This document shows positions 44,113-56,235 of a DNA stretch of 64,000 bases, one piece after another. This DNA is from Hermatobates lingyangjiaoensis (Eukaryota; Arthropoda; Insecta; Hemiptera; Hermatobatidae). The notes under the pieces are model-generated. The model saw only the letters and a list, made by a program, of their open reading frames with translations, had not been told where the DNA came from and did no database searches. The translations under genes were made by a program, and so were the position numbers. Location of the stretch: assembly GCA_026182355.1 (NCBI GenBank), contig JAPFBL010001617.1:2046001-2110000 (forward strand), in the 5' to 3' direction. Within the stretch, counting starts at the first letter, position 1. Each line of letters opens with the position of its first letter.

Positions 44113-47100
44113 TTTCATTTAAAATTCGGACTCTTTTTTCACTTAAATATCAGTTTGATTATGTTTGGAAAATTTCATCTTTCTTAAATTAGTAATTAAG
44201 GAGAAAAAAACTGTGCAAATTATCATAATAAACAGTACAGTAGATTTCGAATGAGAAAATATTATCCAAGAACATTTTATTTTTATTTCATATTTAAGAC
44301 CCTTTTTTTTCATTCACCGGATAAAGGTGGTATAGTAATAAATGTACTCAGGAGGCTAAACGCGAATAACCGGCCTTGATTCAAACTAAATAGTAGTCCT
44401 ATACCTAAAGATAGATTTAGATAGGTTATTCCTGCTTATTGGCCCATTCAAATATCCTGGCAACATTTCGCTTCTTCACATACGTTTACTCAAATGATGT
44501 CTTCGGTTTAGAGTAGTTCAATAGTTCTGGGTTGTTAGGAACGGAATGACTTGGACTTACAGCTTCCTTCAGCAATCATTAACCAAGAAAGTTTAAAATA
44601 TTTCTATTTCAGTAGGTCCTCAAAAATTACTGAGTCCAAAGACTGCCTCAAGCGATACTTGTATTGTATTATTTTTGTGTGGAATTTGACATTCGGCTTG
44701 AGGGCCTTAATCAAGGAGATTTGGACGGGTAAGCATTTTTTTTTCTTCATTGGTAGTAATTCAAGTAAAGTACCTATTTATAGATTCCCATCTCACATAA
44801 TGTTGAATGTTCACTTACTATCATATAAAAGTGCCCTAGCAATGAGGTGGCCACATTTGTTCGTGACAATTTAGATACCGGACTTGTTTGTAGGAGCCAA
44901 TTCAAACCACATTGAGTATATTTAAGTTATAGTGGGACGAATAACTACCTTAAAGACAAGGTCCTTCACGACTTGTGGATACTTCATTGGATTTGTGAAC
45001 AGGATATACATAGATTACATTTTAGGTATATTGCCTATTTTGTTTTACCACCAATGTGCTCTTGAATGTTAATATAAAATCTAGGATAGAACCCAGAATG
45101 TCACATGAGTTTTAAGGGTATGACCTCATTTCTAATGAAAATAAGAGGACTAGGAGAGGTGCCCTAGCAGGAACGATTGTCGGAACTATTCATCTGGTTT
45201 AATGTTCATTTCCACATTGTAAACCAAGGAGAACTCCCATCAAGAAAAATGTTGAAGTTTTATGATGACATAATCCACAATATGGTTTCCTGCAGTTCGT
45301 CCGTGAAGAATTCCAAAAACTCTCAATACGTTCAGATAGATTGGAGGTTATTATAGTCAAATGTATAAAGGTTGTATAGAATCGAGCCAAGGAAACTACC
45401 TAATGCGTCTACGCATTTTCCTGGTTGGTAATGTCTGTTGTTGATACAAACAAAGAAGTTGTGCTAAGAGGTAAACGATTTTGTTACCTCTATAAACCAT
45501 CCAGCCAAACAAAGCATCTTTCGTTTGTGTAACAGACACCTATGCCAAACTGAGTCAAAAATTTACTCCAAATATAAAGACTAAAGAGCCACTGTCTTAC
45601 TGGGGTTGTCAGGACATCTTGGTGAGACACCTTGCTTAATGTACGGACCAATATACATAGTTGGAGACTATACACTATTATATATCTATAGATAAACAGA
45701 GTGATCCACTCTCGTTTTGAAACTCAAGCTGTTTGGAATGATGTGAACAGGGTTTACCTTTCAACGGAATAAACCTCTCACAGGTTTTCCCACGTTTAAA
45801 GAGAATAGGTCTATAATTCGGAAGAGAATGACCTTATTAATGCAGCTTTTGCAACATTATAACTTTTACAAACTTTCAGGCTGCTGTAACATAGCACTGT
45901 CAAAGGCAATAGTAGTAAGTGCAGTTAATGAGTTAATACTTTGTAGGATGGTTTTATGAGTAACTTGTTACTAAGGCCATAATGACCAAGAGTAGATTTA
46001 CTTCAAGAGATGCTACGAACACATTCATTTCAATAGTAGGTATAATATGGTAGTAGGAGGGAACACGGTAGTGGTAACGGGTAATATGCCAGGCTGTTGA
46101 ATGGTAGTGGTCTTCAACGGCACTAAGGATGTTAGTTTCAGCCGTTGTGTGAACTGTTACAAGAACGAATCTCTCATGGTGCTTTATTTAAGATTTTGCG
46201 TATCTAGACATCTTGCATCTGTGTGACTAAGAAAGAATGGATAATCTACATTAGGACAATGCAAAAGTCTGGTAGATATCGCAGAAAGAAATTAATCTAA
46301 CATTAGGCGGATTGTGGGTGAATGTTAGAGTTGGCGAGAACCAGCAATGGCTAAAGTAGGTATGGTAACAATCTTTGACGAAGTGATGAACGTCAAATAC
46401 AATTCTATCCAATGATAATCATTGATTTTGTCAAGACTTTTTTTCATTCTGCTGACACAACAGGGGTTTTAGCTGCTTTCTTGATATGGTATGTTCTTAT
46501 CAACATAAAACCATCACCTACTCTGCTTTATCATGGTAGGGCCGAAAGACAGAGGAACATGATCAAATCGAAACAGGTGATCATGATTTCAACCTAACTG
46601 CCTTGAAGTGGATGTCATAGCAAAGGTGACTGTACATATACGAGAAAAGGCAGATGCTTTTATATCAGGACTGGGCAAACTGCGTTTTACAGGCTACATA
46701 CAGTTCCCTAATGTTGTGTGTGGTCCTTGAAAGCCTTTAGCAAGCTAGTAAAAACATTCAACAAATATTTAAAACACAATTGCGACCATGAAACGCAAAT
46801 TTTATTCTTAAAATTGTTTATGCTGAATTCTCAATTGTTTGAGCTTATTAACCATATGTTATATTATCTTTTAAAAGGTGTCCCTTTGAATTTCACAGTC
46901 CCTTGTTTTCACTGGTTGCCTTGTACAACTTGAATGCCAATGATTCTGAACGTGCTTTTCGATAATACATATCCTAACTTATTTATTTGATACATTTTCA
47001 ACGATAGGGCTTCAAAAACGATGTGTCACAGTTAAACGTAGTTCGTAACTAACATTACGTATTAATAAAGAATGATAATATATAGTTCTTACTCAGAAGA

Positions 47101-47819
47101 TTTAAGAAGTATTTAAACAATTCCAGTAATTAGTGTTTCATAAGAATTAATGAAAAGGAGTCTTTTCAGTTAACTTATTGTAGAAGGGAAAATTTTGAGG
47201 AATTTAGTGGAAGGTTGGTGATATTGAGGGAGTAAACAGGTGATTAAGTGATAACGGGTCTGAACGGCTCTAATGGACCTTCCTACAAATTATATGGGTC
47301 ATCAAACCAGAATGAAATATAGCTAAGTTGCTTCATTAAAGTTTGGAACACAGGAAAAATTATGCAATATTAAAACTATTTAAAGGATTTAACCTACATA
47401 GGAAAAATTAGGCAATATTAAAACTATTTAAAGGATTTAACCTGACTAGTTGCAATTAATTACCAGCTATGCATTTTGCAATGAAATAAGGTATAGCACG
47501 CTATATGGTATACAGCAAGTTTTATAAATAGCTTTTCAAAATAAATTCGAAATTAATAAAACTGGCAAGTATTTGTTCGCAGTTAAGTGTTATGTTTATT
47601 TTAAAATATGTTTTAAGTATTGGATATCATTGACTATTAAAAATATGCCACTAACAAAAGTATGCAAACATTTAAAAGTATAATTAAAATATAGTTTTTT
47701 TTGGATGATCTAGTCTAGAGAAAAGGTTTACTCTCTCTAGTGAGCTCTGAGGCTTACTATACAAGTTCATATATTATATAACTTGACACAATTTACCTAG
47801 TCGCTGGATTAATACATTA
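44113..47819. other. Long region without recognised genes
   Basis: Base composition is less AT-extreme than in the flanking repeats, and several 60-110-codon frames occur, but none has motif, splice or homology support that I can see. It could be old transposon sequence or intergenic DNA. A short tandem duplication of about 54 bp lies at 47345-47452 (two copies of GGCAATATTAAAACTATTTA-like sequence). Confidence 0.4.
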
Positions 47820-48030
47820 ATGTATTTCCACTGATTCATTGGATTGAAAGGACCTGTATCAAAAGCTTTTTTGACATCGATAAATTTGTTTTATTTCGAT
47901 AACCAAAGATTTTTTGACCTGATTCTGTTGATTTACCCTTCTGATAGGCATGTGTTTGCAATATGAAATGGCTTATTTAAGAACCTCCCGTGTTACTGCA
48001 TATAAGACACAGTAGTTGTAATTTATAGTG
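47820..48030 (-). pseudogene. R1-like reverse transcriptase scrap
   Basis: The minus strand reads QHAYQKGKSTESGQKIFGY in one frame, then FIDVKKAFDTGPFN in another. These match the R1-group block before motif A and motif A itself. Only about 70 residues remain. Confidence 0.6.
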
Positions 48031-48540
48031 TCACATTAGTTTTCCTGTATCAGATGATTATGAAATATTCAGAGTAAAATAATAACTAATAAGAAATTTT
48101 AAGATTAAAGAATGACCTGAAATGTGGCTTAAAATTAATATCTGTTTAGTTATAAGGAACGAAAATGTACCTTTCCCATGCTTCAAGTTTACCTAAAAAC
48201 AATTGGATTCATACTTGTTAGAACAAGTAACCTTGTTGATATCGTTAAATTTGTACTCCTGAGTTCTAAGCCGTGAGTAATTTGTTTAAGTGTGATAAAT
48301 GATAAATTTAGTTTTTTCCAAATCCACTTAGTGAGCTTGGTAAGTGGAAGTATTGCCGGCAGGATACGAATGACATAAGTTGAGTTCCAAGAGTAAGTTT
48401 GTTTGCAATCAATAACCTGCCACTTGTTATCTGTTTTATTTTGATTTTTAATTATTTATTTTTTTATTTTTTTTTTAAAAATTTGATAAGATAATCTCTT
48501 ATTCCTTGTCTCTTATAAGCTTCTGGCTCAAAAACGGGCT
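48031..48540. other. Unassigned, possibly 5' UTR of the following non-LTR element
   Basis: No coding content. The non-LTR element's 5' border is not defined and may lie here. Confidence 0.3.
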
Positions 48541-48584
48541 TCTAAAAAATTATCTGGGAACACTTTACGTCCATTTTAAATAAA

Positions 48585-49601
48585 ATGAATTGTGATGACG
48601 AAGTTTTTAAGAACTCTACTAAGTTACTAAAAAAAGTTACACAAGTTAGTGTAAATCTAAGAAAAGATTTAAAAAAGGACATTCTTAATGCTATTAAGTC
48701 CTTTGAAACTATATATAAGGGTAAGCTAGGCGAAGTAAAAGTATTAAAAGACAGATTGGCTATTAGTGAATCAAAGAATACATCACAATTAAAATATTCA
48801 GAAGTAATCAAAAAGCAGAACCCTAGGGAGAACCTGAAGCAATGCAAAACTCAATCCTTTAAGGTTATTGTAAAACCCAGAACTAGCCAGGATAGTGAAG
48901 AAACAATGAAGGACATCAAAACATTAATTAACCCTCAGAACTTAAAGATCGCAGCTAACTCTGTGAAAAATATTTCTCAAGTAAGAGTTCTGTTTGACTT
49001 TGCAGAAGAGGTAGCTACAAAAATATTAACAAATGGGATAAATAAAAACGTCTCTTACAAATTTGAGACTAACACAGGAAAACGGTTCCACTCCAGATTG
49101 AAAATCAAAGGTATTCCAGAAGAAATAAGTATACAGAATGCTGCAGAAGTAATAAAAAAACAAAACAGCGATATAATTTCAGCTGACGATACACTTAAAG
49201 TAATCACAATGCCTAAAACAAAGAATAATTATAGATATTTAATAATAGAAATAAATCCTAATTTAAGAGCTAAGTTCCTTGAAACGAGAGTGAAGCTGTT
49301 TTGGAATTTATGTACAGCAGAAGACAGCATAGCTGTTAAGCGATGCTATAAATGTTGTAACTTTAGCCACCATGCCAGCGAATGTAAAGGAGACACCACC
49401 TGCCCTCTGTGCTCTGCGAACCACGATATAAAAGCCTGCAAAGCCCAGAAATCAGAATTTAAATGTCATAATTGCCAAGTGTTTAATGCCCACGCTCCGG
49501 CCAGACTGAAAATAAACTGCGAACATTCAGCATTAGATACGAATTGCCCAAGTTACACTAAGCAGATTGAAAAACTAAAACAAAACATTGATTATGGCTG
49601 A
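48585..49601 (+). CDS. Non-LTR element ORF1 (nucleic acid-binding gag-like protein)
   Basis: 338 intact codons starting MNCDDEVFKNSTKLLKK. The N-terminal 130 residues are Lys/Glu-rich and probably helical. The C-terminal part has zinc knuckles: CYKCCNFSHHASEC (CX2CX4HX4C), CPLCSANHDIKAC and a further CHNC pair. It ends with HSALDTNCPSYTKQIEKLKQ, a common ORF1 tail. ORF1 proteins bind element RNA and chaperone its reverse transcription. It is open and possibly still translatable, unlike ORF2. Confidence 0.85.
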   Translation: MNCDDEVFKNSTKLLKKVTQVSVNLRKDLKKDILNAIKSFETIYKGKLGEVKVLKDRLAISESKNTSQLKYSEVIKKQNPRENLKQCKTQSFKVIVKPRTSQDSEETMKDIKTLINPQNLKIAANSVKNISQVRVLFDFAEEVATKILTNGINKNVSYKFETNTGKRFHSRLKIKGIPEEISIQNAAEVIKKQNSDIISADDTLKVITMPKTKNNYRYLIIEINPNLRAKFLETRVKLFWNLCTAEDSIAVKRCYKCCNFSHHASECKGDTTCPLCSANHDIKACKAQKSEFKCHNCQVFNAHAPARLKINCEHSALDTNCPSYTKQIEKLKQNIDYG

Positions 49602-50130
49602 TCATAACTCTCAAGATAAACCTTTAGTAAACAAATATACCTTACTATGTGTGCAGGTAAATCTTCAGAAATCCATAAGGCAACAAACAATTTATGCAAC
49701 ATCATTTTAGAGAATCAAATAGACTTAGCTTCGTCCAGGAGCCCTACACTATAAACAGTAAAGTGGCAGGCTTTCCATCTCACTATAGAATCATTTATCA
49801 AGGAAGTGGAAGAATAAGAGCCGCAGTTATTGTCACAATTAAATATATTGATGCGCAACTCCTGAGCCAAGTCTCTTCAGAAGACAGAGTTCTGACAGAA
49901 ATCCATTTCCATTTATCCAACAAAATTTATTTTGGCGATGGACAGTAACTGCAGAGCCACTACATGGTTTGATTCATTGACGAATGAGAGGGGTCATTTA
50001 CTAGAAGATTATCTATTATCAAGATCCCTGTTCCTTGTAAATGAAGACTTTGGAGTTCCCACCTTTGAAACAATGAGAGTCAAAGCAACACAGACCTAAC
50101 TGTAGCGTCCAGTGCATTGTTCCCCGTAGT
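49602..50130 (+). pseudogene. Non-LTR ORF2, endonuclease remnant
   Basis: Starts near the overlap with ORF1 (MADHNSQDKPLVNKYTLLCVQ then NLQKS, the usual N-terminal Q-N motif). LSFVQEPYTINSKVAGFP is the catalytic Glu region. A deletion removes most of the middle; a fragment MDSNCRATTWFDSLTNERG follows with the DSN..S..W pattern in another frame. At least two frameshifts. Confidence 0.75.
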
Positions 50131-51330
50131 CCAAGATTGGAACATTTCTTCAACTGAAAGCCTGTCAGACCATAAATATATTACTTTCCAAATAGGGAAC
50201 GGATGGAAAAATTACTTCCCCAAGCCCGAATATAAATACTTCACCAATCGCGCTGACTGGATCAAATTTAAAACAACCCTCAAAAATAATCTTAGCACTT
50301 TCATACCTCAAACATCAGACAGCTTGCAACAAATTGATAGTGAACTTGCGAAACTTCTAACAAATACTCCTCAAAATAACTTTGAAAAATGTGTTAACTT
50401 AATATCTGAAGGGGTATTCGACTCGTGTCTACAAAGTATCCCAATAGCTACATCAGAGAGAAAAGAACATCATAATTTAAAAACAAAACAGCAAGTTGGT
50501 GGAACGAAGAACTTCAAATTATCAGAAAGAAAACTACCGCAAGTCGAAGACGATTTCAAAGGACGAGAAATAATAACAATCTACGAGAAATAAGAAAACT
50601 TGAATATTATACAAACAAAAAGCAATACCAAAACAAACTGCACCAAGCAAAAAATTGGCTCCTGGAGAACATATTGTAAAGTAACTGGGCCAAATAATCC
50701 TTGGAATGCAATATATAGAATAGCGACTAAGAAACTAAGACCTCCAACATGTTTATCCACGATCAGGCGACCAGATGGAAGCACTACCACCAACATAGAA
50801 GAGACTCTGGATGTTCTAATGGACCATTTTTTTTCTAAGGATTCACCTCTCAAAGATGATATTACCCACACACTAAGCAGACAGGAAGTAACGAAACCAA
50901 TCAATACAGAAAATGACCTAGACTTTTCAGCCGAAGAAATAGAAAACGTAATAAAAAAGTTCAACCCTAAGAAAGCCCCTAGGATTGATGGATTAAGTAG
51001 TGATATTTTATATCAAGTATTCTTACAATTTCCACAAACAGTAACAACAGCTTAAAACCAATGCCTCTTCCGGGGGATTTTTCCAAACATCTGGAAGGTC
51101 TCAAAAGTAATATTAATTTAAAAACCCGGCTAAGAAAACTGCAAAGACCCATCAAAATACCGACCCATTAGTCTTCTCCCGGTAGCAGGAAAAGTTTTGG
51201 AATATTTATTATAAAAAAGAACACTATACTACTTAACAACTAATAACTTATTATCAGAAAAGCAATTTGGCTTTCGACCTCAAAAAAGTACAGTTAGTGC
51301 CTTAAAATACTTGTCGGCATTTGTAAAATC
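50117..51330 (+). pseudogene. Non-LTR ORF2, end of endonuclease and N-terminal reverse transcriptase
   Basis: STESLSDHKYITFQIG is the final SDH block of the endonuclease. After a frameshift near 50590 the RT begins: NPWNAIYRIATKKLR, then PKKAPRIDGLSSDILYQVF (family KAPGxDGI; Gly replaced by Arg), then KYRPISLLPVAGKVLEYLL and LLSEKQFGFRPQKSTVSALK. The sequence then jumps past motifs A, B and C. Confidence 0.85.
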
Positions 51331-51860
51331 TCGAGGAAGGAATTTCAGCAAATATAGCTTTAGAGAAAGTAAAAAGGTGGTCACACAGGAACAAGATAAT
51401 TTTCAACAGTCAAAAATCCAAAGTCCTCCATGTGTCGAGAAAACTGGAAGCCCCATTAGTCCAAGTCAACTTTGATGGTGACACCCTTGAAAGTGTGAAA
51501 TCTCTAAAATATCTATGAGTTTTTCTAGATAGAAAATGGAGCTGGAATGACCATATAGATTATGTTGGAAAGAAAAGTTTGCAATTAATTAACATACTCT
51601 CCAAAGCAGCAAAGGTCCACTGGGGACTTAGTCATTCCGCTCTGAAGGTCATATACACCGGAGCGTTTCTACCAATGGTTTTATACGCAGTTCCAATCTG
51701 GATTGATACATTAAGACTCAAAAAAAATATTAAACAGTTAGAAGGGGTGCAAAGAATTTTTCCTATACGCATGATTAAAGGATTCAAAACTATATCATAT
51801 AATGCCGCCTGTGTAATTGCTGGCATCACCCCAATTAAAATAGTTGTCGAATAAACAGTC
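51331..51860 (+). pseudogene. Non-LTR ORF2, RT thumb after an internal deletion
   Basis: Resumes with VKRWSHRNKIIFNSQKSKVL, then SVKSLKYL and DRKWSWNDHIDYV, AFLPMVLYAVPIW and LEGVQRIFPIRMIKGFKTIS. These are the segments after the YADD motif. The catalytic palm (motifs A-C) is missing between about 51330 and 51380, so this copy cannot reverse-transcribe. Confidence 0.8.
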
Positions 51861-51964
51861 TCCATAGAGAATGTAGCATCAGGAGGACAGGAAGAAGATA
51901 TGACTGGCTCACTAATGGACCGACCAATTGAAAGTCGGTTCTGGAGACACTCTAGGTCTTTTAA

Positions 51965-52380
51965 AAATATAAATGAGAACACTGGAAAAAATGAATGTTT
52001 TGAAATATATACAGACGGCAGCAAAGAGGGTGACCACGTGGGTTGTGGGTTTGTAGCTCTTCGCCAAGGCAGCGTTATTATGAAAAAGGGGTACCGCCTA
52101 GCCCCAGCTTGCTCAAATAATCAGGCTGAACAGCTGGCCATACTGAAAGCTCTGGAATGGATGGAAAGCTCAGTTATGCCCAATCAATCAGTATGTATTA
52201 AAACTGACAGTAAAATTTCATTATAAGCATTAAACAACAATAAAAACCATCTACCTTTAATAGAACATATTAGAACAAAACTATTATTGCTAGAAAACAA
52301 AATAACAATCTATTTTTCATGGGTTAAGGCACATGCGGGACTACGTGGCAATGGACTAGCCGACACACTAGCAAAAGAGG
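51965..52380 (+). pseudogene. Non-LTR ORF2, RNase H domain
   Basis: All four catalytic positions are visible: FEIYTDGSKEGDHVGCGF (Asp), SNNQAEQLAILKALEWM (Glu), VCIKTDSKISL (Asp, followed by a TAA at 52224), and WVKAHAGLRGNGLADTLAKE (His and last Asp). RNase H removes RNA from the RNA-DNA hybrid. One stop separates the last part. Confidence 0.85.
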
Positions 52381-52539
52381 CCTCCAAACAAGACCAAGCT
52401 CTACAGTATTCACAAGTTCCATATTCCACTGTACTTAGTTGGGCAAAAAAGCGGAGTACTGAAAGCTGGCAGAAGCTACGGGCAAAATCCCAAACAGGCG
52501 TTATTACAAGGCAATTCTTACCATCAGTTCAAGAAAGAT

Positions 52540-52855
52540 TAAATATGAGTCACCTAACTATAACCTGGCAACTAACCCAGTTCTTGACAGCCATGAAAAG
52601 TTCAAGGCATATCTGAAAAGATTCGAACTACAAAACGCTGCAGCATGTCCTTGCGGTAACACATCATCACAAACTGTGGACCATCTCCTGTGGGACTGTT
52701 CAGCTCTAATACCTGAAAGAACAACGTTCATGAAGGCTGTGATTACCCAAGGACTGAGCTGGCCACTCCCCAAAAACCAACTACTACAACCTGACTGCTA
52801 CAACCACTTCAAAGAGTTTATCAACAACTGTTTTAAAAATTGTAACTTATTATAA
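52540..52855 (+). pseudogene. Non-LTR ORF2 C-terminus with zinc finger
   Basis: FELQNAAACPCGNTSSQTVD followed by HLLWDCSALIPERTTFMK forms a CxC...H...C finger as in other non-LTR elements with RNase H. It ends NCFKNCNLL and TAA near 52853. Confidence 0.75.
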
Positions 52856-52956
52856 ATTTATTTAGCAGATACTAACAAAGTCATATGAAGTCCAAATATA
52901 TATAATATTATTGTAAAAAAAAATAGTACAACATGTAATACTTTGTGTGGAGTCAA

Positions 52957-52979
52957 TAAAGAATTTAAAAAAAAAATCA
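52957..52979 (+). terminator. Polyadenylation signal and poly(A) end of the non-LTR element
   Basis: AATAAA followed about 8 bp later by a 10-bp A run marks the 3' terminus. This supports insertion by target-primed reverse transcription of a polyadenylated transcript. Confidence 0.8.
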
Positions 52980-53020
52980 TGATTCATGAATACACCAAGA
53001 ACAATATCTGACATTAGATT

Positions 53021-53333
53021 AGGTTAGCTTGCAGTGGCTGTCCCACGAAAGAACACACTTAGGACAAAGATTGGGCCTTTGTGATACCATAATGAACATT
53101 CTACACTGAGAATCCTAAATTTTGCATAACTTAAGTTTATTTAGCGTAGGGATCTTTAACGTGTACCTGACAACGTCGGAGCTCGGGACAAATGGCTTAA
53201 CGTCCTCTCCGTGGGACGACGTGCTCGGATTTTTCAACTCCCGCGTCAAAAAATTGAGGGCCAGGGTTGGTGTCGAAACCCTCCGGATCCACCAGTTCAG
53301 AGTCGCGTAAGCTATTGGGCCACTCTGGCACTA
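53021..53333 (-). mobile_element. tRNA-derived SINE, copy 2
   Basis: Same family and orientation as 11281-11600: shares TCCTAAATTTTGC, TAGGGATCTTTAACG, GGGACGACGTGCTCG and the CAGTTCAGAG blocks. The tRNA-like head is at the high-coordinate end (CCAATAGCTTACGCGACTC and GGGTTTCGACACC). It is more diverged from the box B consensus than copy 1. Possible imperfect flanking repeat (TTAGATT / TAAGATT). Confidence 0.8.
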
Positions 53334-53599
53334 AGATTTGTTAAAGAGTGCGACATGTAGATAAATTTACAACACTTTCTTTAGACAAGCTTACATCACA
53401 TACTGAAGAACATCTTAAATATATTATTGATTTGTTAATCTTATATATGTTATTAACTCTTTAAAAATCTCTAAATATTTGTTATTACAACTTTAATTAA
53501 CAATTCTGCTGGACTTGATTCTGATAAAAATTTTTATTATCCATGTAAAAAAATCCATTAAGCACAGTAATCAAGATTTTTAAAAATATTTTTATAGCA

Positions 53600-54235
53600 G
53601 ACTAAATTTAAGTAAATTTTCCCAAAAAATTTCATAGTTTCATAGTTAGTGATTAATTTAAAAAAAAAAAAGAAAAAACATTTTCTAAAATCATATAATG
53701 CACCATAACACCTTTGTACAGCCATGTAATTCCAAATAAAAAGTATTCAGTCACCTATTCAAAAAGTACTGTCTTTGGGTACAATTTTATTATGACCAAT
53801 CAGTGTGACCAGTATCATGTCCACAATCATTTGGAATCAATCATAATTCAACATTTTTACATTTTAAGGCGAAGCTAACCTTTCCAGTTATTGATAAAAT
53901 CTGTAATTTTATTTTCAGTTAAGGATACAACAACATTTATAATACTCCCAAAATACTAGAATAGAATTACTAGATTAGCAGAAAAAAATATGTTTAAAAT
54001 CACATATTGGTTAAAAAATTGACTTTCCCATCATTAATTACCCAAAAATTACACAGAACATCTACACTATAGAGGCCACTTTCAGGTAAAATATGAATAT
54101 GATGCATTAAACGGTGTCGCTTGTAATGTGTTCATCAAGTTTTGGATACGCACCCACCCATACACAGATTTCAAAATCTCATTATAGAAATTTTTCTTCA
54201 ATATTATACTTACCTTATAGTTAAGTAAAAAGCGG
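53600..54235 (-). repeat. Family A repeat, inverted partial copy 7
   Basis: Ends at ATACTTACCTTATAGTTAAG (about 54208-54227), an inverted start palindrome, with the CACCCACCCATACACAG tract just inside. Diverged. Confidence 0.55.
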
Positions 54236-54289
54236 AAAATAATTTAGAACTATTTAAGGAAATATGATGCAGCCGTATGAATCTGACCA

Positions 54290-54775
54290 ATTGCATATGT
54301 TCTGTGTATAGGAGCATTACATCCTTCATTGCTTTATCGTTATAATTTAGTCAAATAATTGTAGAATAATTATAAATATGTATGATATATAATAGCTATA
54401 CCCTTTATTGCTACTCTGGTTATTCTAAAATACTTAAATTTTGAATTAAATATCATCTTAATATGAATATTTCATGAGAAAAATCTCATATGTCTTTGAA
54501 TGTTGGGACAGGAAATATTACATTAAAAAGGATAACTACTAAGTTCCATCTGCACTAACCTGCCAGTTTCTGTTACAACAATGATTAAATTTTTGTTCTA
54601 ATTGACAAAATAAATTTTGACACGTTAAAATAAATGAAATAATTTAAATATGTAAAATTACCCAATAATGGAGTTGATCACTTTAAGAATACAATAATAA
54701 AGGTGATTGTCAATAAATTTAATTATCTGTTTACTCATAGTAAAGTTTTGTCTAAGCCAACCAAATTTTTTTTAA
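54290..54775 (+). repeat. Family A repeat, right-end copy 8
   Basis: AAATATGTATGATATATAAT matches 37590-37610 and the end ACTCATAGTAAAGTTTTGTC is a diverged right terminus. Copies 7 and 8 are arranged head to head. Confidence 0.55.
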
Positions 54776-55625
54776 ATATTCTTTAATAAATCAAATTGCA
54801 AACTCATAAAGTTTCATCAGTAATAAGAAATCAAAGTCTTAAAAAAATTTAAAGAGTTTTTCTTTGTTTGGTTAACGCTTACACTTATGGGATGAATGCT
54901 TTTCGTACTCTATAAGGCATGGAAGTTTGGATCATTTGGCAATCATGTAATAATTGGTAAGTTTTAACATGAATTGAAAAAAGGAGGTTTTGATGCCCAT
55001 GGCTTCCATTGTTTTCCTCGAAAAATGACACTTCTAACTTTTCTTCAAACTAAAAGTGTCTTCATATGTAAACAACCATAGCCCATAGATTATTTTTCAA
55101 ATTGGAAACAAATAAACACACATACAAAGACTTTTATGTCAATAGATCACTATCATTTGTTCCAAACAGTACAAATTTGTCCCTACGAGTTCTCCATATT
55201 TGATAGAGAAAAAAGACTGGTATATTAGGCTGTTTTTTGTCTAAGGAGATTTCACATCAATCAACAAAGTATATAACGTTGTATAAACCTAGGTCTTTTA
55301 TCATCATATCCCTTTTTCGAGAACTTGTTACATTAAAAGATTCGAAGGAGGAACATATTTGTTCTTTGTCTTTAGCACCCGATTAACTCTGGAATCTTTA
55401 TCATTCTTTTTTATTTTTTCAGTAATATGTATTGTAATACACTGACCTAAAGATGACAGAATAACTGTGTAAACAAATGATACAGAATCACGGACACTTT
55501 TACATTGTATTGATAAATCCCAAAGTCAAGAAGATGCTAAAATGATTGAAAAATGGAAAGAAGAGAAATGTCTACCACATTTATTATTTTTAATAATGTA
55601 TGTACCTTTATGAAACTCCACAAAA
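54776..55625. other. AT-rich region, nothing recognised
   Basis: No exon or repeat recognised before the Penelope-like palindrome. Confidence 0.35.
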
Positions 55626-55696
55626 TATTAACAAACATTTTTTCTTTTTCTCGGAGTTTGGTCAGGGTAAATATATGGAATCACCTTTTTGCTAAC

Positions 55697-55725
55697 GTTT
55701 CGTCTTTATTTCAAGACATCCTCAG
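55697..55725 (-). ncRNA. Minimal hammerhead ribozyme, left arm
   Basis: Minus strand: CTGAGGA, a stem GTCTT/AAAGAC with loop GAAAT, then GAAAC. GCC before the core can pair with GGC-type sequence after it (here GTTAGC, one mismatch relative to the right-arm copy GTTGGC). This is the minimal hammerhead type reported from Penelope-like elements. Confidence 0.65.
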
Positions 55726-55929
55726 GGCTATAAACTAACAAAAAAACAATAAACAATGGACATTTGTCATTTCTACTTTAAAAACATCATAAACAAATTG
55801 AAAAAAGAACTTACTGAAGGCTGGGTTCTGTTACATTACAACAACCGTTAACTGTCATTACATGTGCTGTTCCAAGCGGTTTTTATTGAAACACTGTTTT
55901 TTTTAGTACAATCATATATTACACATATA

Positions 55930-56105
55930 TACATATAAAAAGATTTCACATAAACACGTGAAACAACAATCAATGATCAAACCACAATAAGAAATGGGAA
56001 AACAAGACTAAGATCTTTCAACCGTAACAAGCGGTCTTCGTCAGAGTCAAAAACCCAACTGATCTTAGTCTTGTTTTCCCATTTCTTATTGTGGTTTGAT
56101 CATAT
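55930..56105. repeat. Palindromic Penelope-type terminal unit
   Basis: TGATCAAACCACAATAAGAA then ATGGGAAAACAAGAC is mirrored at about 56060-56105. The left half includes a complete hammerhead (56016-56044); the right half is shorter and lacks most of it. It interrupts the left arm of the large inverted repeat. Confidence 0.8.
56016..56044 (-). ncRNA. Minimal hammerhead ribozyme in the palindromic unit
   Basis: Minus strand: GACT, CTGACGA, stem ACCG/CGGT with loop CTTGTTA, GAAA, a GATC self-pairing minimal stem III, then AGTC which pairs with the GACT to close stem I. All invariant core positions are present. Confidence 0.65.
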
Positions 56106-56235
56106 ATACATATACATATATTATAATATATATCTATTATAATATGTATCCACCATAATATATATCTATAATACAATTATAATACATTATTATTCTAAAA
56201 ATCCATAAAAATATAAACTAGATAACATTGCATCT

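Larger units (their letters stand above)
48541..52979 (+). mobile_element. Near full-length, dead non-LTR retrotransposon with RNase H
   Basis: Order: ORF1 with zinc knuckles, endonuclease, reverse transcriptase, RNase H, C-terminal zinc finger, 3' UTR with AATAAA (about 52957-52962) and a short poly(A) at 52970-52979. The gag-like ORF1 is intact, ORF2 is broken repeatedly, and the RT lacks its catalytic centre. Presence of an RNase H domain after the RT and the ORF1 knuckle pattern suggest the I/R1/LOA side of non-LTR elements. The exact clade is undetermined. Confidence 0.9.

Noticed and set aside
44540..46940. Hidden gene in the 44.5-46.9 kb region
   Set aside because: Reading frames on both strands were examined; none shows a recognisable domain and exon borders could not be supported, so only an unassigned region is reported.
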